36,033 nucleotides of DNA from Dehalococcoidia bacterium. GTDB lineage: Bacteria; Chloroflexota; Dehalococcoidia; GIF9; AB-539-J10. Both the position numbers and the translations under genes were made by a program. Below, one piece after another: positions 33,079 through 36,033 of the stretch. Numbering within the stretch: position 1 is the stretch's first letter; each line of letters opens with the position of its first letter. The notes under the pieces are model-generated. The model worked only from the letters and a program-made list of their open reading frames with translations. It did no database searches and was not told where the DNA came from. The DNA lies in contig JAUWHW010000038.1 of NCBI GenBank assembly GCA_030605665.1, positions 1 to 36,033 on the forward strand, read 5' to 3'.

Positions 33079-34065
33079 TTAAGTAGCTAATACCTTCATT
33101 AACTGTAGCAAGTTACTATCTAATTCCTTTCTCCTCTCCCATGTTTCTTTCAATGGCGTAAAAGTTATCTCCCCCTTTAATTCTCCTACCATGTAGCTTG
33201 ACTTACCATTGACTAAAGCATCCACGGCTGCTATTCCTAATTTGCTAGCCAAAATCCTATCCCTAGCCGTTGGCGAACCACCTCTTTGTATATGTCCTAG
33301 GACGCAAACACGATAATCCAGCCTCAGTCTTTCCCATACTTGTTGAGCAACAGGAAATACTCCACCCGCCTCATCTCCCTCAGCAACTATCACAATACTA
33401 GATTTTTTACCCCTCATAAAGCTACGCCTTATATTAAGGCAAAGCTCTTCTATCTTTGTTTCTGTCTCTGGAATCAGGATATCCTCCGCTCCACCGGCAA
33501 TTCCTACGTCTAAAGCAATAAAGCCTCTATCTCTTCCCATGACCTCAATGAAAAAGGGGCGCTGTAGAGACCCAGCAGTATCCCTGATCTTATCTATAGC
33601 ATCTAGAGCTGTATTTATGGCGGTATCGAAACCGATAGCATAATCAGTGCCATAGACATCGTTGTCTATAGTGCCTGGAATGCCGATTACTTTTATTTCT
33701 CCCACCTCGGCTAAGGCTACTGCACCTCGAAAGGTGCCACCCCCACCTATGGTTATCAACCCCTCGATACCTTCACGATGCAAAATTTGCCCCGCTTTTT
33801 TAACCCCCTCCGCCGTCTTCATTTCTTCACAGCGAGCAGTCTCAAGGATAGTGCCACCGCGCTGGATAATATTAGCCACTGATCTGGGGCCTAATTTTAC
33901 AAATTCCCCCTCTAACAAACCTGTATAGCCTCGTCGAATTCCTACTACTTCTAGTTTGTTCTTAACTCCACAGCGGACGATTGCCCTAATACAAGCATTC
34001 ATTCCAGGTGCATCACCACCACTAGTTAAAACACCTATCTTCTTCACAAAGTCCCTTTTACCCAA
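33079..34065 (-). CDS. pfkA: 6-phosphofructokinase (ATP-type), atypical Mg-binding motif
   Basis: Phosphorylates fructose 6-phosphate. With TTG at 34065 as start (AAGGAG upstream; an alternative GTG lies at 34092) the protein has 328 residues: GVLTSGGDAPGMNACIRAIV at 11-30, PGTIDNDVYGTDYAIGFDTA at 130-149 with the catalytic Asp of TIDND, EVMGRDRGFIALDVGIAGGA, and VLGHIQRGGSPTARDR. PGTIDND marks the ATP-using group (PPi enzymes have PKTIDND). Where the family has GGDGS/T, this protein reads GGGGT (107-111), so the Asp that helps bind Mg-ATP is replaced by Gly; the codon is GGT. lacD follows 4 bases downstream. Confidence 0.92.
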   Translation of the reverse strand: MGKRDFVKKIGVLTSGGDAPGMNACIRAIVRCGVKNKLEVVGIRRGYTGLLEGEFVKLGPRSVANIIQRGGTILETARCEEMKTAEGVKKAGQILHREGIEGLITIGGGGTFRGAVALAEVGEIKVIGIPGTIDNDVYGTDYAIGFDTAINTALDAIDKIRDTAGSLQRPFFIEVMGRDRGFIALDVGIAGGAEDILIPETETKIEELCLNIRRSFMRGKKSSIVIVAEGDEAGGVFPVAQQVWERLRLDYRVCVLGHIQRGGSPTARDRILASKLGIAAVDALVNGKSSYMVGELKGEITFTPLKETWERRKELDSNLLQLMKVLAT

Positions 34066-34140
34066 ATTTTCTCCTTTCATAAAGTATAGCACTTATGGCG
34101 GCAAGCCCAGCGGTTTCAGCACAGAAGATTCGCGCTCTTA

Positions 34141-34529
34141 AGCTCATTTTATCATGTTTGCTAAGCCGTTATAGGGCTAGAAATTATGTTGTAGGTAAGA
34201 GAGGGGTTGAGATTGCGTTCTAAGCCTCAAACTTGCCGACATAACAGGGGGGTAACTCTATAAAACAATACGCCAGAATGTTTAATAACAGTTGAAAGAC
34301 AAAGCCTCTCCTGGCGGCAGCTTAATCTATATAGGGAGTTGTTGCAGTAGTTATAGTTAAAAGTTTTACCTTTTCAATGTGTTTTGCGTGGTGAAGGAGC
34401 CTGTGGCAGTTCAGCGATCCGTATTCAGGGTGGTCAATAATCTCATGCTGCATTGCAACTAGTTCATCACATTTAACTTATTATGCTATATTTAAGTGTT
34501 CGACGGAACTAGTTAAAAAGGAGATGGTC
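34141..34529. other. Spacer of about 390 bases with one short, poorly supported frame
   Basis: No RNA gene or long frame is seen between pfkA and the next plus-strand gene. The minus strand holds one 43-residue frame (34322-34453, listed separately). A purine-rich AAAAAGGAG at 34515-34523 is the ribosome-binding site of the downstream gene. Confidence 0.5.
34322..34453 (-). CDS. Possible 43-residue gene or gene remnant
   Basis: The minus strand opens MQHEIIDHPEYGSLNC, continues HRLLHHAKHIEKVKLL and ends with TAA at 34322. The composition (Cys, five His, Trp-free, helical HRLLHHAKHIEKVK) looks protein-like. In-frame sense codons extend a few residues upstream of the Met (KCDELVA) before a stop, and no ribosome-binding site is visible, so this may be the tail of a decayed gene. 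No function can be given. Confidence 0.3.
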   Translation of the reverse strand: MQHEIIDHPEYGSLNCHRLLHHAKHIEKVKLLTITTATTPYID

Positions 34530-35216
34530 ATGGAAATCTTAGTAAGACTGAGTAGACTGCTTTCCCCTTCTTTTTTCGCCATTCTTGCTGGCTTGTCATT
34601 GATGGTTGCTGCTCTATTATTTGTTACAGGCAAACGTGATGCCGCTGAGCCACAAGTAAAAGGCACCAGACTAAGCGAACTGGAGCCACCTGAATACAGG
34701 AGCACTGCTTACCTGGTATTGGCCTTTGGCTGGTCTATGTTTGGCCTTGTCTTAGGCTTCATCTTTGCTGCGATTGGTCCCAGCTTTTGGGGGAGTCTGA
34801 TCCTCGTAATCTTATTGCTGCTCTGTCTTCTGTTCACGTTATGCTTCTTGTACACTGGAGGAGGCACCCTGTTGCGTGCTGTGACAGGTCAGAAAGGCGG
34901 TCTTGTTCCTTGGTTCTTTCCACCTATGCGGCACATTGACTCTCTGATAGTGCGCTTTGGAGACTTGTTAGCTGCAGGTTTTTTTAGGCAATTGTGGTAT
35001 CCGAGGATTGTTACTAAAATCGGCGGTCCAGCTAACGCAGTTAAAGAAACTCCTACAACTGTAATGTCTGGTTACGGGGAGGCAAAAGTCGCTGAGGAGA
35101 TGGAAAGGTTACACCGTAAGCTTGTTGAATACGAAGCTCACCTAGCTCCAGAGCAAAGAGAGAAACTTACGGAGGGGAGGAGAATTGTAGAGGAACTAAG
35201 GAGCATGTACCCATGA
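34530..35216 (+). CDS. Membrane protein of unknown function
   Basis: A 228-residue protein with three hydrophobic segments: residues about 12-34 (FFAILAGLSLMVAALLFVTG), 58-83 (LVLAFGWSMFGLVLGFIFAA) and 88-108 (GSLILVILLLLCLLFTLCFL). The last third is soluble and ends with a charged helical tail (EEMERLHRKLVEYEAHLAPE, then QREKLTEGRRIVEEL) that could form a coiled coil. ATG at 34530 is chosen because AAAGGAG abuts the upstream ATG at 34524 too closely. No family is recognised. It stands alone, with about 175 bases of empty sequence between it and the hisB remnant. Confidence 0.7.
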   Translation: MEILVRLSRLLSPSFFAILAGLSLMVAALLFVTGKRDAAEPQVKGTRLSELEPPEYRSTAYLVLAFGWSMFGLVLGFIFAAIGPSFWGSLILVILLLLCLLFTLCFLYTGGGTLLRAVTGQKGGLVPWFFPPMRHIDSLIVRFGDLLAAGFFRQLWYPRIVTKIGGPANAVKETPTTVMSGYGEAKVAEEMERLHRKLVEYEAHLAPEQREKLTEGRRIVEELRSMYP

Positions 35217-35391
35217 ATCCGTGCCTGTGCAGTTACTATGGCGTCTCTTGAGAATCGCTCTATCCGTTTGCCATAGCATTTAACAATTCATCGTATTGTT
35301 GTGTAGATCGTTAGCGATATTATTTGCAAACTGTAATCAAGCAACGCCTACGTAGGTTCATTAAACTTCATTCCTTTTAATATACTCTCCT

Positions 35392-35721
35392 TTAGCCCTC
35401 AATAACCTCTTTGGTGCTGGGGATTCTGCCAACGATTCTTGCGTCGATGCGAGTGGCTGAATCCAGAGTTCGTCCTAGGGCTTTAAATAGTGCTTCAGCT
35501 TTGTGATGGTCATTGATGCCAGCGAGCACTTTGGCATGTAGGTTAATTTTAGCTTCAGCGGCAAAGGAAACAAGAAAGTGACAGATTAAGTCAGCACATA
35601 ACTCACCTATGTTAACCCGGCCAAAGGATACTTCTACAACACTGTAGGCTCTGCCCCCTATATCCACCACCACCTCAGACAGAGCTTCATCCATGGGAAC
35701 GATAGCATGTGACATGCCCAA
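35392..35721 (-). pseudogene. hisB: 5'-truncated imidazoleglycerol-phosphate dehydratase (HisB) remnant
   Basis: The frame encodes only the C-terminal half of HisB: SHAIVPMDEALSEVVVDIGG, the middle FGRVNIGELCADLICHFLVS, and the second metal-binding motif in GINDHHKAEALFKALGRTLD. Complete HisB proteins are about 190-200 residues and carry a first DDHHT-ED motif in the missing N-terminal half; both motifs are needed to bind the two Mn ions. The in-frame sequence just upstream has a TGA, and homology stops at the start codon (TTG 35721 or ATG 35715). It is most simply a deletion remnant, so histidine synthesis would need another copy elsewhere. Confidence 0.8.
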
Positions 35722-35772
35722 TCTCTTATGAATTCAAGCTAAAATCATAGTAAACAGAGGCTTGTAAATAAT

Positions 35773-36033
35773 TTACATTCTACCATGCCTCAGTATTGAA
35801 ATAAGCAACCAAAAGCCCATTATGCCAGCCCCAAGAAAACCAATTATTCCAATGATAGGTATCTCATTCCACTTAGGTGGGATTCCTGACAGAACGATAA
35901 GAGAAGAGCCGATAACCAAAGAAGCTAAAACAATCGCGAATGCAATACGATTGCTGATTTGGTCGCCTTTCCTGAGCGAGGGCTCCAGCCCTTTGTGCTC
36001 AAACTCTATCTTGAATTGTCCAACCTTGATTTG
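35773..36033 (-). CDS. C-terminal end of a UbiB/AarF (ABC1) atypical kinase, partial
   Basis: The minus strand from the window edge encodes 86 residues before TAA at 35773. They begin QIKVGQFKIEFEHKGLEPSL, then RKGDQISNRIAFAIVLASLV, IGSSLIVLSGIPP and GIIGFLGAGIMGFWLLISIL, ending RHGRM. This is the typical UbiB/AarF tail: a short basic-amphipathic part followed by two C-terminal membrane helices that anchor the kinase-like domain. The kinase core is outside the window. UbiB-family proteins support quinone or other isoprenoid-lipid metabolism; the specific role here cannot be judged. No stop or shift is seen. Confidence 0.82.
   Translation of the reverse strand, partial: QIKVGQFKIEFEHKGLEPSLRKGDQISNRIAFAIVLASLVIGSSLIVLSGIPPKWNEIPIIGIIGFLGAGIMGFWLLISILRHGRM

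Noticed and set aside
1..36033. tRNA, rRNA or known riboswitches
   Set aside because: Scanning spacers by eye gave no cloverleaf with a GGTTCRA-type T arm or recognisable riboswitch core. A covariance-model scan would be decisive.

Overview
The window (about 36 kb, GC by eye in the mid-40s %) looks like a chromosomal segment from a Chloroflexota bacterium, most plausibly a Dehalococcoidia relative. This rests on the enzyme types (homoaconitase-like LeuC/LeuD, citramalate synthase, LacD-type aldolase next to a phosphofructokinase, Ino1 with a CDP-alcohol phosphotransferase) and on the mix of biosynthetic operons with many short interspersed palindromes. It is inference; no rRNA or other marker is present.

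Layout. 1-3206 (minus): a 5'-truncated ISLre2/UPF0236 transposase fragment abuts, and has removed the 3' end of, a CDP-alcohol phosphatidyltransferase gene; upstream lie a GT4 glycosyltransferase and myo-inositol-1-phosphate synthase, together an inositol-phospholipid cluster. 3382-4731: a 46-residue zinc-ribbon gene and a complete DDE insertion sequence with inverted repeats. 4996-7564 (plus): archease and RtcB (RNA ligation pair), then a SagB-type nitroreductase. 7786-9475 (minus): a small accessory, decaying region with a HicAB-like pair, a frameshifted gene inside a cassette-like element with terminal inverted repeats, and a RusA-like resolvase gene broken by an in-frame amber codon.

9637-24142 (minus): a long branched-chain amino-acid supercluster in transcription order sua5-rpiB-ilvD-ilvB-ilvH-ilvC-(74 aa)-(PaREP1-like)-leuA-leuC-(GIY-YIG)-leuD-leuB-(crotonase)-cimA. 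With CimA making citramalate from pyruvate and acetyl-CoA, LeuCDB can serve both leucine and threonine-independent isoleucine synthesis, and IlvBH/IlvC/IlvD finish all three amino acids.

24201-31311 (mostly plus): guaA, a short ferritin-like gene, a tiny basic peptide, purD-purE-purB, and purC after a convergent EamA transporter. 31425-34065: an unknown membrane-anchored protein (plus), then pfkA-lacD (minus), which likely supply two consecutive glycolytic steps. 34530-36033: an unknown membrane protein, a 5'-truncated hisB remnant and the C-terminal end of a UbiB/AarF kinase.

The most striking sequence-level signal is a family of short palindromic repeats (TCATTCTGAG... and TCATTGCGAG... 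types). Besides intergenic copies, they have entered coding sequence in frame: a 24-bp tandem array in leuC, one copy in cimA and two decayed copies in purC. Other points of interest are an IlvC cofactor loop that looks NADH-type, a PfkA lacking the usual Mg-binding Asp, a HicA-like protein lacking the usual catalytic His, and a coupled leader ORF in front of it. I did not find a clearly new multi-gene defence or biosynthetic system; the best candidates for something undescribed are the repeat-invaded enzymes and the cassette-like element.
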